From: Paenibacillus sp. ACRRY
GTDB lineage: Bacteria > Bacillota > Bacilli > Paenibacillales > Paenibacillaceae
Assembly: GCF_022346995.1 (NCBI RefSeq)
Contig: NZ_JAKRNM010000002.1
Span: forward strand, 744,001-808,000
DNA: 64,000 nucleotides
Direction of reading: 5' to 3'
Shown here: piece by piece, positions 9,939 through 18,302 of the stretch
Layout of the letters: each line of letters begins with the position of its first letter
Position numbering within the stretch: position 1 is the first letter of the stretch
The notes under the pieces: generated by a model
Told to the model about the DNA's origin: nothing
Databases searched by the model: none
The model's input: the letters and a program-made list of their open reading frames with translations, nothing else
Position numbers and translations under genes: made by a program

Positions 9939-9947
9939 GGACGGCTT
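9926..9947 (+). other. GC hairpin enclosing the prkC stop codon
   Basis: AAGCCGTCC (9926-9934) and GGACGGCTT (9939-9947) form a perfect 9-bp stem whose GTGA tetraloop contains the prkC TGA. No T tract follows, so it is not a normal intrinsic terminator; it could limit read-through into rsgA or stabilise the mRNA. Confidence 0.6.
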
Positions 9948-9999
9948 ATTGCTGACGTTGGGTTGAATGCACCGCAAATCAAAGGAGGGCGACGGAGCT

Positions 10000-10917
10000 A
10001 TGCCGGAAGGGATCATCGTAAAAGCGCTAAGCGGTTACTATTATGTCATGCCATTGTTAGAAAACGGGGTGCCTTCGGTTGAAGGCTCCGCCGTTCAATG
10101 CCGAGCGAGAGGCATATTCAAAAAGAGAGGTGTTTCTCCGCTTGTCGGTGACCGCGTTAGCTATATGCTGACAGAGAATGGCGAAGGAACAGTAGATGAG
10201 ATTCGGGAACGGGAGACGGAATTAATCCGTCCTCCTGTGGCGAATGTCAGTCTGGCTGTTCTTCTGTTCTCCGTTAAAGAACCGGACATGAACCTCAATC
10301 TGCTGGACAAATTTCTCGTACATATTGAGCAGGCAGGACTGGATGCTCTAATTGTATTAACGAAGCAGGACCTCGTAGATCCAGAGAAGGATACTAGGGA
10401 CACTGTGGCCGAGGTTAAGGCTCTCTATGAACAGATTGGATATGAAGTCATCTCGACCAGCTCGCGAACCGGAGAGGGCAATGAACTGCTCAAAGAACGC
10501 CTCGCGGGCAAGATTAGTGTGTTCTCGGGTCAGTCCGGTGTAGGTAAGTCTTCCATGCTTAATGCCCTCATGCCGGGGCTGACACTCGAAACGAGTGAAA
10601 TCAGTATGCGTCTTGGCCGCGGCAGACATACGACCAGACACGTTGAACTAATCCCGCTGGATAATGGCGGATTTGTAGCAGATACACCCGGATTCAGCCA
10701 GCTGGACTTTCTGGAGATTGGTGTGGAGGAACTATCCACCTGTTTCCGTGAATTTGCCCAGTATGCGGATCAGTGCAAGTTCCGAGGCTGTACCCATACA
10801 CATGAGCCTCAATGCCGAGTACTTGCAGCCAAGGAGGAAGGTCTAATCTCCGACAGCCGTTACAAGCATTATGAGCAGTTCCTTACAGAAATGAAAGACA
10901 AGAAGCGGAGGTACTAA
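10000..10917 (+). CDS. rsgA: Ribosome small-subunit GTPase RsgA
   Basis: Circularly permuted GTPase that assists late maturation of the 30S subunit. An N-terminal OB fold (about 1-70) is followed by the permuted G domain, with G4 LTKQDL appearing before G1 [14 protein letters not shown] and G3 DTPGFSQ. The C-terminal zinc motif is [15 protein letters not shown] chose ATG 10000 ([10 protein letters not shown]) because AGGAGG lies 11 bases upstream; an in-frame ATG at 9967 would add eleven residues with no ribosome binding site. In B. subtilis the neighbours are the same (prkC, rsgA, rpe). It runs directly into rpe, 2 bases apart. Confidence 0.95.
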   Translation: MPEGIIVKALSGYYYVMPLLENGVPSVEGSAVQCRARGIFKKRGVSPLVGDRVSYMLTENGEGTVDEIRERETELIRPPVANVSLAVLLFSVKEPDMNLNLLDKFLVHIEQAGLDALIVLTKQDLVDPEKDTRDTVAEVKALYEQIGYEVISTSSRTGEGNELLKERLAGKISVFSGQSGVGKSSMLNALMPGLTLETSEISMRLGRGRHTTRHVELIPLDNGGFVADTPGFSQLDFLEIGVEELSTCFREFAQYADQCKFRGCTHTHEPQCRVLAAKEEGLISDSRYKHYEQFLTEMKDKKRRY

Positions 10918-10919
10918 TT

Positions 10920-11579
10920 ATGATTAAAATTGCTCCATCCATCTTATCTGCAGATTTTGCACGTCTTGGTGCTGAAGTAGCTGAAGCGCAAGCTGCTGGC
11001 GGTGACTGGATTCATGTTGATGTCATGGACGGCCATTTCGTTCCGAATATTACGCTGGGTCCTGCCATTGTGAAAGCTATTGCACCACATACCAACCTGC
11101 CACTGGATGTACATCTGATGATTGAAAATCCGGAACGGTATGTTGAGGAATTTGCCAAAGCGGGAGCGGCTGTTATTACTGTTCACGCCGAGGCCTGTGT
11201 GCATTTGCACCGTGTGATCCACCTGATTAAGGAACAGGGAGTCAAGGCGGGAGTTGCTCTGAATCCAGGGACGCCGGCCAGTGCCATTCAGGAAGTGCTT
11301 GATGACGTGGACATGGTTCTGGTCATGACCGTGAACCCTGGTTTTGGCGGACAAGCGTTCATCTCGGGAACCATGAACAAAATCAGACAAATTCGCAGCT
11401 GGCTGAATGAAAAAGGACGTCATGACGTGCACATCGAAGTGGACGGGGGAATTGCAGCCGATACTGCACCACTCGTTGTAGAAGCTGGCGCGGATGTTCT
11501 CGTTGCAGGTAGTGCAGTATTCGGACGTGAGGACCGTGCAGCCGCTATTGCCGAAATTCGTAGCAGCTACGGAGGCTGA
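10920..11579 (+). CDS. rpe: Ribulose-phosphate 3-epimerase
   Basis: Interconverts ribulose-5-phosphate and xylulose-5-phosphate in the pentose phosphate pathway. The 219-residue TIM barrel has the family signatures [33 protein letters not shown] (metal-binding His and catalytic Asp), [17 protein letters not shown] and the phosphate-binding IEVDGGI...AGSAVFG. The start ATG 10920 follows GGAGGT and lies 2 bases after rsgA. Expression is likely as part of the same message, ending at the hairpin at 11894-11928. Confidence 0.96.
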   Translation: MIKIAPSILSADFARLGAEVAEAQAAGGDWIHVDVMDGHFVPNITLGPAIVKAIAPHTNLPLDVHLMIENPERYVEEFAKAGAAVITVHAEACVHLHRVIHLIKEQGVKAGVALNPGTPASAIQEVLDDVDMVLVMTVNPGFGGQAFISGTMNKIRQIRSWLNEKGRHDVHIEVDGGIAADTAPLVVEAGADVLVAGSAVFGREDRAAAIAEIRSSYGG

Positions 11580-11582
11580 TCT

Positions 11583-11834
11583 ATGGGCCTTAAGGAGACG
11601 CTGTGGACAATGGCTGCGAGCCTTGTAACGGGACTGGTGCTTGCGTTATTTGCAGTCATTCAATCCCCATACAATGCGCTTACCTCACTAATTGGCGTGG
11701 GCGTTGTCATTATGTATTTTCGAAAGTTTGATCGTACACGATCGCGTGTTACGTTCGTTGTATTCAGCATACTGTATTACTTGCTGAGCGTATTCATGAT
11801 CGCTGTTTATCAATACGTTCCTGCCCAAACGTAA
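11583..11834 (+). CDS. Small membrane protein of unknown function
   Basis: An 83-residue hydrophobic protein with two clear membrane segments (about residues 8-27 and 58-78) and a shorter central one (about 33-45), with a positively charged loop YFRKFDRTRSR between them. I do not recognise a named family. It starts 3 bases after rpe (ATG 11583; GGAGG overlaps the rpe stop) and is closed by a strong terminator, so it is the last gene of the prkC-rpe message. Its position before spoVM could suggest a cell-envelope or sporulation role, but that is inference. Confidence 0.75.
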   Translation: MGLKETLWTMAASLVTGLVLALFAVIQSPYNALTSLIGVGVVIMYFRKFDRTRSRVTFVVFSILYYLLSVFMIAVYQYVPAQT

Positions 11835-11893
11835 ATGAGCTGTTCTTCGGGCTCGTCATGTTGGAATAGGGACAGGTGGTTCCGCATAAATAT

Positions 11894-11928
11894 GGTTACA
11901 TGAGCAGGTTTCTCATGTAGCCTTTTTT
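11894..11928 (+). terminator. Intrinsic terminator of the rpe operon
   Basis: GGTTACATGAG (11894-11904) pairs with CTCATGTAGCC (11912-11922), one G-U pair, followed by TTTTTT. Confidence 0.88.
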
Positions 11929-12002
11929 GTCGTGTTTAAGGTGAAGAAGGCCCTGAAGCATAGGATACGGCGGATGCATGAGCATGATGGGGAGGGTGAA
12001 GT

Positions 12003-12083
12003 ATGAAATTTTACACATTCAAACTGCCGAAGTTTTTGGGAGGGTTTGTAAAGGCGATCCTTAATACGTTTCAAAAGAACTGA
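12003..12083 (+). CDS. spoVM: Stage V sporulation protein SpoVM
   Basis: A 26-residue amphipathic peptide, beginning MKFYTFKLPKFLGGFV and ending FQKN, followed by TGA. Its length and sequence closely match the B. subtilis SpoVM peptide, which recognises the convex surface of the forespore, recruits the coat ATPase SpoIVA and is needed for cortex synthesis. The conserved Pro in LPKFLGG, which interrupts the helix in the known protein, is present. The ATG at 12003 follows a strong GGGGAGGGTG. Its place between rpe and rpmB matches Bacillus gene order. It is preceded by a terminator, so it has its own promoter, probably in the mother-cell programme. Confidence 0.95.
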   Translation: MKFYTFKLPKFLGGFVKAILNTFQKN

Positions 12084-12109
12084 TAAGATCGAGAGCAGGC
12101 TCAAAAGGC

Positions 12110-12178
12110 GAATACCGCCGCTATGGCTTCAGGACGATTGGGGAATCCGACCTGAGAAGCGCCATGCGGCGGGTATTC
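12110..12178 (+). other. Long imperfect hairpin downstream of spoVM
   Basis: Bases 12110-12133 and 12151-12178 form a nearly continuous stem of about 22 pairs with small bulges. The outer arm GAATACCGCCGC pairs with GCGGCGGGTATTC, then TATGGC with GCCAT, then CAGG with CCTG. The apical loop contains a further GATT-GGGG-AATC stem. A T6 run lies only at 12205-12210, too far for a standard terminator. Confidence 0.6.
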
Positions 12179-12216
12179 ACATGCTTGCGCAGGTGTTTAT
12201 GTACTTTTTTGAATAC

Positions 12217-12250
12217 CAAAAAAGCACCTGCAAGGAACAAGGTGCTTTTT
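12217..12250 (-). terminator. Intrinsic terminator of rpmB (bidirectional shape)
   Basis: AGCACCT (12223-12229) pairs with AGGTGCT (12240-12246), flanked by an A6 run on the left and T5 on the right. Read on the - strand it ends rpmB with a T6 tract; on the + strand it could also stop spoVM transcripts. Confidence 0.85.
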
Positions 12251-12280
12251 GCTTATCCGATTTATAGTAGCTTTGCGTGA

Positions 12281-12469
12281 TTATACGCGAGTCACTTTAC
12301 CGGCTTTCAGTGCACGGGTGCTTACGTATACACGTTTTGGTTTACCGTTCACGAGAATGCGGACCTTCTGAACGTTTACGCCCCAAGAACGACGGTTACG
12401 GTTGTTAGCGTGGGATACGTGGTTACCGGTGCCCGGTTTCTTACCTGTCACATAACATTTGCGAGACAT
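12281..12469 (-). CDS. rpmB: 50S ribosomal protein L28
   Basis: A 62-residue L28 with the family core [40 protein letters not shown] and [10 protein letters not shown]. It has a single Cys, so it is the form without the zinc-binding CxxC pairs. The start ATG (12467-12469) follows AGGAGGTGT on the - strand. It is transcribed alone, divergently from fakA, from a promoter at 12648-12677, and ends at the terminator at 12217-12250. The leader of about 170 bases contains two hairpins. Confidence 0.97.
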   Translation of the reverse strand: MSRKCYVTGKKPGTGNHVSHANNRNRRSWGVNVQKVRILVNGKPKRVYVSTRALKAGKVTRV

Positions 12470-12547
12470 AGATTACACCTCCTATCCTAAAATAACCAGT
12501 TGCCTTCGGAGAGACGAAAGTCATTCCTTAAAGGCTAAATTGTTCTT

Positions 12548-12606
12548 CCTGACCATAATGGTCAGGCTCCAGTAGCTAATGGCGTTGTTCAAGCCGGCAT
12601 GGCCGG
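12548..12606 (-). promoter_or_regulatory. Two hairpins in the rpmB 5' leader
   Basis: CCTGACCATAATGGTCAGG (12548-12566) is a perfect 9-bp inverted repeat about a single base, and CCGGCATGGCCGG (12594-12606) gives a second 5-bp stem. Both lie between the rpmB promoter and its start codon, where ribosomal-protein autoregulation often acts. No function is proved. Confidence 0.5.
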
Positions 12607-12647
12607 ATCATTTCCATTACTTAACCTGCATAAAACAATACTTGAAT

Positions 12648-12677
12648 ATAATATCATACCCAAAAAAGCTTCGTCAA
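12648..12677 (-). promoter_or_regulatory. SigA-type promoter of rpmB
   Basis: On the - strand, -35 TTGACG (12672-12677), an 18-base spacer and -10 TATTAT (12648-12653). It lies about 180 bases upstream of rpmB. Confidence 0.7.
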
Positions 12678-12717
12678 CTGATCCAAAAACTTTATTTATT
12701 TCTCCTGCCTAATATAG

Positions 12718-13107
12718 TACAATGTTGAATAGTCCATAATACAGCGGTGAACAGGCTGTTGCCGCGAGAAAGCTGGAGATTTGACCGTCCCTAGGGGGCG
12801 GTGGTCTGCAATTTGGCAACGCTGTGCGCTGTGACATTTCCATCACTGGCACCAGTCTCCATGCGGCATTCATGCCGGCTCTCGATACCGGTGCATATCC
12901 GTATGCCCCGAACTCGGGCTTCAGCGGTTGCAAGATATCGGTGGCCCGGCCGCCCAGACCGTAGATCCGGATGACATGTTGATTTGTATGCCTTTGCCGG
13001 ACAAGGTGTGGACGAAGAATGACGCAGTAAGCGTCAACGCATGAACAGACCAGATAACATCTTGGTGCAAGATGTTCGTGTATCAAGCTAGGAAGGGGAA
13101 TTCTCAC
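12718..13107 (+). other. Long structured leader before fakA
   Basis: A 390-base stretch without a convincing gene. It begins with a possible -10 TACAAT (12718-12723; weak -35 TTTATT at 12695) and then carries a chain of short GC-rich hairpins: CCGTCCC/GGGGCGG near 12785, CCCGA/TCGGG near 12907, TGACGC/GCGTCA at 13020-13036, and a perfect 9-bp stem AACATCTTG/CAAGATGTT at 13056-13076. The last ends 31 bases before the fakA start. The yloU (Asp23-family) gene that sits here in B. subtilis is absent. The open frame on the opposite strand looks like a shadow. Confidence 0.55.
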
Positions 13108-14916
13108 TTGAGTATACGTTCTTTAAATGGAACAGATTTCACCGCAATGGTACTTGCCGGCGCGGAACAACTTGGACAGCATGCAGAGCACGTCAATTCC
13201 CTGAATGTTTTCCCTGTGCCGGATGGCGACACGGGAACGAACATGAATTTGACAATGAGTGCGGGAGTTGCAGAGATTAAACGCAAGAGTTCTGCCTCCA
13301 TCGGAGAAGCTGCCGGTATTTTATCCAAAGGCCTGCTCATGGGCGCACGGGGGAACTCAGGCGTTATTTTATCGCAGTTGTTCCGTGGGTTTAGTCGTTC
13401 AGCTGCCCCTTATGAGGAACTGAATACAATCCAATTTGCAGCGGCCCTCCAAAACGGCGTGGACGCAGCGTACAAAGCTGTCGTGAAGCCTGTTGAAGGA
13501 ACCATTCTTACCGTGGCTAAGGAAGCTGCGAAACATGCCAGCTACTATGCAAGACGGACGAATGATATTACCGAATTAATGAATGAAGTATTGTTAAAAG
13601 CAAAAGAGGCACTGGCAACGACTCCGGAATTGCTGCCTGTATTAAAACAGGTCGGCGTCGTGGATTCGGGTGGACAGGGGCTTGTATATATTTACGAAGG
13701 TTTTATGGAAGTTCTGCTGCAGACCGACGGTGTTAGCCGTGCATCCCTGCAAAAAGAAGTACAACCATCTGTGGCATCGTCCGCATTGAAACCGGCTGTA
13801 CCGGTAGAAGAGGTGCCTGCCAAGCCTGCGCAGCAGGTTATTGCTCCAGAGATGCCATTATCTGCACAGGCTAGACTGGAAACGGAAGATATCGAATTCC
13901 TGTATGATATGGAATTCTTCATTAACCGCCAGCTGGGAGATAATGCAGGAGTGGCATTCGATGACGAGGCATTCCGGAAAGCGTTGTCAGTTAATGGTGA
14001 TTCCATCATCATTATTGCTGACGACGAAGTGATCAAGGTGCATGTGCACTCCAAGACACCTGGAGATGTACTGAATCTGGCACTCCGTTACGGCGAAATT
14101 ACTCAGATTCACATTTTGAATATGCGTGAACAGCACCGGGATCTGCTGACGGCGGGTATGGACATTGCGCCTTCTCCTGAATTGTTTGCAGAGATTCCGC
14201 CTGAAACGACACGCAGTCATGAAGAAGCAGTGCCTCCGGCAGATGAGATGGCTCCGTATGGTTTTATCGCTGTATCTTCAGGCGAGGGTATTGCGGAAAT
14301 CTTCCAAAGTCTCGGAGTGGACGTCGTTCTGTCCGGCGGACAGACGATGAATCCGAGTACCGAGGACTTTGTGAATGCAGTTCGCTCGATCGCTGCGGAA
14401 CAGGTATTTATTTTGCCGAACAATTCAAATATTGTTCTTGCTGCGGAACAGGCACGCGAACTGCTTGAAGACGAACGCCGGATCACGGTGATCCCGAGCA
14501 AAACCATTCCACAAGGAATGGCAGCTGCGTTTGCTTTTCAGGAGGATGAATCTGCTGAAACCAACCGTGATCAGATGCTGGAAGCCATTGGCCGAGTGCA
14601 GTCGGGTCAGGTTACTCATGCCGTAAGAGACACTCAGTACGATGAGCTGGATATCAAGGCAGGCCATTACATTGGTATCCATAATTCCAAAATCGTTGCG
14701 ACAGATGAAAGCATGCTGCGGGCGTGTGAAGGGTTGCTGCAGCAGATGATGGAGAGTGGAGATGAAGTGGTTACCATCCTCGAAGGGGAAGAAGCTGACT
14801 CTGAGGTTACTGCTGCGCTTGCGGCATGGCTGGAGTCGCAATATCCTGATGCTGAGGTGGAGGTACATTCCGGAGGACAGCCAGTTTATTATTATTTGTT
14901 CTCTGTGGAGTCCTGA
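13108..14916 (+). CDS. fakA: Fatty acid kinase ATP-binding subunit FakA (YloV/DhaK-L family)
   Basis: Catalytic subunit that phosphorylates fatty acids held by a FakB (DegV) protein. The N-terminal DhaL domain (about 1-200) has the magnesium-ATP motif NVFPVPDGDTGTNM and GARGNSGVILSQLFRG. A middle domain and a C-terminal DegV-like region follow. The start is TTG at 13108 (MSIRSLNGTDF, as in relatives) because GGAAGGGG lies 9-10 bases upstream; an upstream ATG at 13072 would lie inside a hairpin and has no ribosome binding site. A Pro/Ala/Val-rich linker is seen at about 225-270. The fakB gene follows 29 bases later, so kinase and carrier are co-transcribed. Confidence 0.92.
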   Translation: MSIRSLNGTDFTAMVLAGAEQLGQHAEHVNSLNVFPVPDGDTGTNMNLTMSAGVAEIKRKSSASIGEAAGILSKGLLMGARGNSGVILSQLFRGFSRSAAPYEELNTIQFAAALQNGVDAAYKAVVKPVEGTILTVAKEAAKHASYYARRTNDITELMNEVLLKAKEALATTPELLPVLKQVGVVDSGGQGLVYIYEGFMEVLLQTDGVSRASLQKEVQPSVASSALKPAVPVEEVPAKPAQQVIAPEMPLSAQARLETEDIEFLYDMEFFINRQLGDNAGVAFDDEAFRKALSVNGDSIIIIADDEVIKVHVHSKTPGDVLNLALRYGEITQIHILNMREQHRDLLTAGMDIAPSPELFAEIPPETTRSHEEAVPPADEMAPYGFIAVSSGEGIAEIFQSLGVDVVLSGGQTMNPSTEDFVNAVRSIAAEQVFILPNNSNIVLAAEQARELLEDERRITVIPSKTIPQGMAAAFAFQEDESAETNRDQMLEAIGRVQSGQVTHAVRDTQYDELDIKAGHYIGIHNSKIVATDESMLRACEGLLQQMMESGDEVVTILEGEEADSEVTAALAAWLESQYPDAEVEVHSGGQPVYYYLFSVES

Positions 14917-14945
14917 TAGTACACTCACGCAAGGAGGAATCTCGC

Positions 14946-15809
14946 TTGAGCCATAAGATTGCAATTGTAACAGACAGTACCGCAGATATACCGGAAGAGC
15001 TTGTCCGTAAATACGGAATTCATGTGGTTCCACTGCGCGTTCTGTTTGGTGAAGAAAGTTATGCAGACGGCGTTGATCTGACTTCGGAACAGTTTTATGC
15101 CAAATTGGAGAAGGCTTCGGCGTTACCTACAACGTCACAGCCTTCTCCAACCGAATTCATGAACATCTACCAGACTCTGCTGGATGAAGACCCGGAACGT
15201 CCGATTGTCTCGATTCACCTGTCATCAGGCATGAGTGGAACCTATCAATCGGCACTACTGGGCAAATCCCTGCTGGAGCGCGAGGGTGACATTACGGTGC
15301 TGGACTCCAAGTCGGCATCTTATGGATATGGGTTGATGGTCGTTCAGGCAGCTGAACTTGCGAGTCAAGGCAAGTCGGCAGCCGAGATTGCGGCAGCTGT
15401 GGAAGCCATGCAGAAGAGCCGCAAGCTGTTTTTCCTTGTGGATACACTGGAGTACCTGCAAAAAGGTGGGCGGATCGGGAAGGCAGCGGCTATCCTGGGC
15501 ACCTTACTGAATATTAAGCCCATCTTGTCCATTGATGAGGAAGGTGTCATATACGCTGTTGAAAAAGTCAGAGGACACAAAAAAGCAATGGCACGCATCA
15601 TTGAGCTGTTTCAGCAGGACCTTGCGGGTAAGCGTGTGAACGTGGCCGTAGGCCATACCGCAGATCCGGGATCAGCGATTGCTTGTGCAGAGCAGTTGCG
15701 TGGGCATTTTACACTGAATGAAGTGGTGTACACCAATATTGGAGCTGTTATTGGCAGCCATGTTGGGCCTGGCGTTATTGCCATCTTTATGTGGCCTGTT
15801 CCGGAATGA
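14946..15809 (+). CDS. fakB: DegV-family fatty-acid-binding protein (FakB type)
   Basis: A 287-residue DegV protein that binds a fatty acid and presents it to FakA, giving acyl-phosphate for phospholipid synthesis. The N-terminal EDD fold starts IAIVTDSTADIPEE. The family ligand-pocket signatures TSQPSPTEF, IHLSSGMSGTYQSA and the C-terminal IGSHVGPGVIAIF are all present. The start is TTG 14946 with AAGGAGGAAT 6-8 bases upstream. It stands where B. subtilis has sdaAB/sdaAA, between fakA and recG, and recG starts 10 bases later. Confidence 0.9.
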   Translation: MSHKIAIVTDSTADIPEELVRKYGIHVVPLRVLFGEESYADGVDLTSEQFYAKLEKASALPTTSQPSPTEFMNIYQTLLDEDPERPIVSIHLSSGMSGTYQSALLGKSLLEREGDITVLDSKSASYGYGLMVVQAAELASQGKSAAEIAAAVEAMQKSRKLFFLVDTLEYLQKGGRIGKAAAILGTLLNIKPILSIDEEGVIYAVEKVRGHKKAMARIIELFQQDLAGKRVNVAVGHTADPGSAIACAEQLRGHFTLNEVVYTNIGAVIGSHVGPGVIAIFMWPVPE

Positions 15810-15819
15810 GGGATTAGAC

Positions 15820-17865
15820 ATGAAATTGGAAGAAATATCGGTTAAGCAAATTAACGGCGTGAGTGCTCTCAAAGAGGGAGAGCTTCACGCCTTTGGCATC
15901 TCTAGTGTTAAAGACCTGCTTGAGTACTATCCGTTCCGTTATGAGGATTATCGTCTGCGCTCTCTTAGTGAAGTGAAAGACGGGGACAAGATTACGGTCC
16001 AGGGTAAGATCATGGGTATTCCGGTGTTGCAGCGCTATGGTAAAAAGTCCCGTCTCACCTGCAAGGTGATGACAGAAGAGTGGATGATTACGGCAACCTG
16101 GTTTAATCGTCATTTTCTAAAAGACCAGCTTACGCCGAACCGCGAAATTGTGCTTACCGGGAAGTGGGAACAAAAGCGTATGCAGATGACCGTCTCGGAT
16201 TCGGAGTTTCCGGATAAGGGAGATGGCCGTTCAGGTACGCTGCAGCCGGTCTATTCGGTAACGGGCAAGCTGACGCAATCCTGGATGCGCAAGACGATTA
16301 ATCAGGGGTTAATTCAATTTGGAGACATGATTCCCGAGATTTTACCTCCATCTCTTATGAAGAAATATGGATTGATGCCTCGTAAACAGGCGATCGCGGG
16401 GATTCACCGTCCACAGGATAATCGGGAAGGCCAGCAGGCCAGACAGCGCATGGTCTATGAAGAATTGTTTTTGTTCCAGCTTAAGATGCAGGCCTACCGT
16501 GCATTGAACCGAAACCGGATGGATGGGGTTGTGCATACAACGGATAATGCCACCATTCGCGAGTTTGTGCGCAGTCTGCCATTTGAACTGACAGATGCAC
16601 AGAAGAAGGTGGAGCTGGAGATCCTTCATGATATGCGTTCACCTTATTCCATGAATCGCTTGCTCCAAGGCGATGTGGGTTCGGGTAAAACGGTGATTGC
16701 AGCAATAGCACTGTACACCTCGGTTCGTTCCGGTTTCCAGGGTGCTCTAATGGTTCCAACCGAGATTCTGGCCGAGCAGCATATGCGATCATTGCAAAAG
16801 CTGTTTGAACCTTTTGGCGTAACGGTAGGCCTTCTAACCGGCAGCGTGAATGGACGGAAACGCAAAGATCTGATCGCTTCGCTGCAAATGGGGATGATTG
16901 ATATCGTGGTGGGTACCCATGCGTTGATTCAGGAAGATGTATTCTTCCGTGATCTTGGTCTCGTCGTGACGGACGAGCAGCATCGCTTCGGTGTGAACCA
17001 GCGCAGCATTTTGCGGCGAAAAGGATATAATCCCGATGTGTTAACCATGACGGCGACCCCGATTCCGCGGACGCTGGCCATTACGGCATTTGGGGATATT
17101 GAAGTATCGACGATCTCGGAACGGCCGAAGGGACGAATTCCAATCTCCACCTATTGGGTTAAACATGACATGATGGAGCGTGTGCTCGGATTCATCTCCC
17201 GCGAAGTGGATCAGGGCCGTCAGGCTTATCTCATATGCCCCCTAATTGAGGAATCCGAGAAGCTGGATGTCCAGAATGCGATTGATCTGCACGTACAGAT
17301 GCAGCAGAATTTTCCGAATTATCGTGTGGGCCTGCTGCATGGACGGATGACCGCTGGGGAGAAAGAGGAGATGATGCGTGCGTTCTACAGCAATGATATT
17401 CAGCTTCTCGTCTCCACCACGGTGGTAGAAGTGGGCGTCGATGTACCGAACGCTACATTAATGGTTATTATGGATGCCGACCGTTTCGGCCTGTCTCAGC
17501 TGCATCAGCTTCGCGGCCGTGTGGGCCGGGGAGCCCATGCGTCCTATTGTGTGCTTATCGCCGATCCCAAGACAGAGGTTGGGCAGGAGCGCATGAAGGT
17601 CATGACTGAAACGGAGGATGGGTTTGAAGTTTCCCGCCGTGATCTCGATTTGCGAGGCCCGGGTGACTTCTTCGGTACCAAACAGAGCGGGTTGCCGGAA
17701 TTCCGCCTGGCGGATATGGTTGCAGACTTTGCCGTATTGGAGCAAGCAAGGGATGATGTGACTGGTCTAATCGCCGATGCGACCTTCTGGACGTCTGTGG
17801 ACTATACGGCTTTGCGAGAGTATCTACAGCAGCAGCAGGTATTCCAGGGTGATCTGATCGATTGA
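15820..17865 (+). CDS. recG: ATP-dependent DNA helicase RecG
   Basis: Remodels stalled replication forks and branched DNA. The N-terminal wedge domain (about 1-165, OB fold; KITVQGKIMGIPVLQRYGKKSRL) is followed by the SF2 helicase core, with Walker A GDVGSGKT at 284-291, the DEQH box at 385-388, TATPIPRTLAITAFGD, and VVEVGVDVPNAT with QLRGRVGRG. The C-terminal TRG-like stretch (DLRGPGDFFGTKQSGLP) is intact. I chose ATG 15820 (MKLEEISVKQINGV) after GAGGGAT. The longer frame from 15718 overlaps fakB and lacks family similarity. 681 residues is normal. Confidence 0.96.
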   Translation: MKLEEISVKQINGVSALKEGELHAFGISSVKDLLEYYPFRYEDYRLRSLSEVKDGDKITVQGKIMGIPVLQRYGKKSRLTCKVMTEEWMITATWFNRHFLKDQLTPNREIVLTGKWEQKRMQMTVSDSEFPDKGDGRSGTLQPVYSVTGKLTQSWMRKTINQGLIQFGDMIPEILPPSLMKKYGLMPRKQAIAGIHRPQDNREGQQARQRMVYEELFLFQLKMQAYRALNRNRMDGVVHTTDNATIREFVRSLPFELTDAQKKVELEILHDMRSPYSMNRLLQGDVGSGKTVIAAIALYTSVRSGFQGALMVPTEILAEQHMRSLQKLFEPFGVTVGLLTGSVNGRKRKDLIASLQMGMIDIVVGTHALIQEDVFFRDLGLVVTDEQHRFGVNQRSILRRKGYNPDVLTMTATPIPRTLAITAFGDIEVSTISERPKGRIPISTYWVKHDMMERVLGFISREVDQGRQAYLICPLIEESEKLDVQNAIDLHVQMQQNFPNYRVGLLHGRMTAGEKEEMMRAFYSNDIQLLVSTTVVEVGVDVPNATLMVIMDADRFGLSQLHQLRGRVGRGAHASYCVLIADPKTEVGQERMKVMTETEDGFEVSRRDLDLRGPGDFFGTKQSGLPEFRLADMVADFAVLEQARDDVTGLIADATFWTSVDYTALREYLQQQQVFQGDLID

Positions 17866-17977
17866 TTTTCGCCTGGATGCATGGCTTTCCTGCAATTCGT
17901 GCGAAAAAAGTCAAGTGAACAAGCCCTTCCATCATATGAATAGAAAGTGAGTTCATTTTTGGGAGGTGCTGTACGTT

Positions 17978-18265
17978 TTGGGTTATCAACAATATGGAAT
18001 TAGTCCGCAGCTGGTGGAGCGGATCAAATTAAAGATGAAAAATCCTGCTGTCAAAGATCGCATCAAAAAACTGATTGATGGAATTACCAAGTCCGATCTT
18101 CAGGACCGGACCAAGGTTAGAAGATTGGTCAAGTCATCTGCTGTCATCTTGAATGAAAACTTCTCTTCAGCTCAGGAGGAGCAGTTCGTTGCCTTCGTCA
18201 TCGCCCAGAAGATTGATCCCAACAATACGTTTCATTTGATTAAGCTATGGGGGATGTTTCGGTGA
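17978..18265 (+). CDS. spoVIF: Stage VI sporulation protein F-like protein
   Basis: A 95-residue helical protein with the pattern DRTKVRRLVKSSAVILNEN followed by SSAQEEQFVAFVIAQKIDPNN, which I recognise as the SpoVIF (YjcC-type) family involved in late spore-coat assembly. The start is taken as TTG 17978 because GGGAGGTG (17961-17968) is 9 bases upstream; the GTG at 17966 is part of that ribosome binding site. It lies just after recG with a 112-base gap and is followed by a long intergenic region. Family assignment is by sequence pattern from memory, so moderately sure. Confidence 0.65.
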   Translation: MGYQQYGISPQLVERIKLKMKNPAVKDRIKKLIDGITKSDLQDRTKVRRLVKSSAVILNENFSSAQEEQFVAFVIAQKIDPNNTFHLIKLWGMFR

Positions 18266-18302
18266 GTTTGGATGTAGGTTGAGGGTAATAAAATGAACTG
18301 CA

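Noticed and set aside
12709..13107. 132-residue open frame on the - strand opposite the fakA leader
   Set aside because: No ribosome binding site, Arg/Cys/Pro-rich composition unlike the other genes, and it overlaps the hairpin-rich leader and fakA promoter.
12718..13107. T-box or known riboswitch in the fakA leader
   Set aside because: No T-box antiterminator motif, no terminator with T tract, and no recognisable core of TPP, SAM, glycine or cyclic dinucleotide riboswitches.
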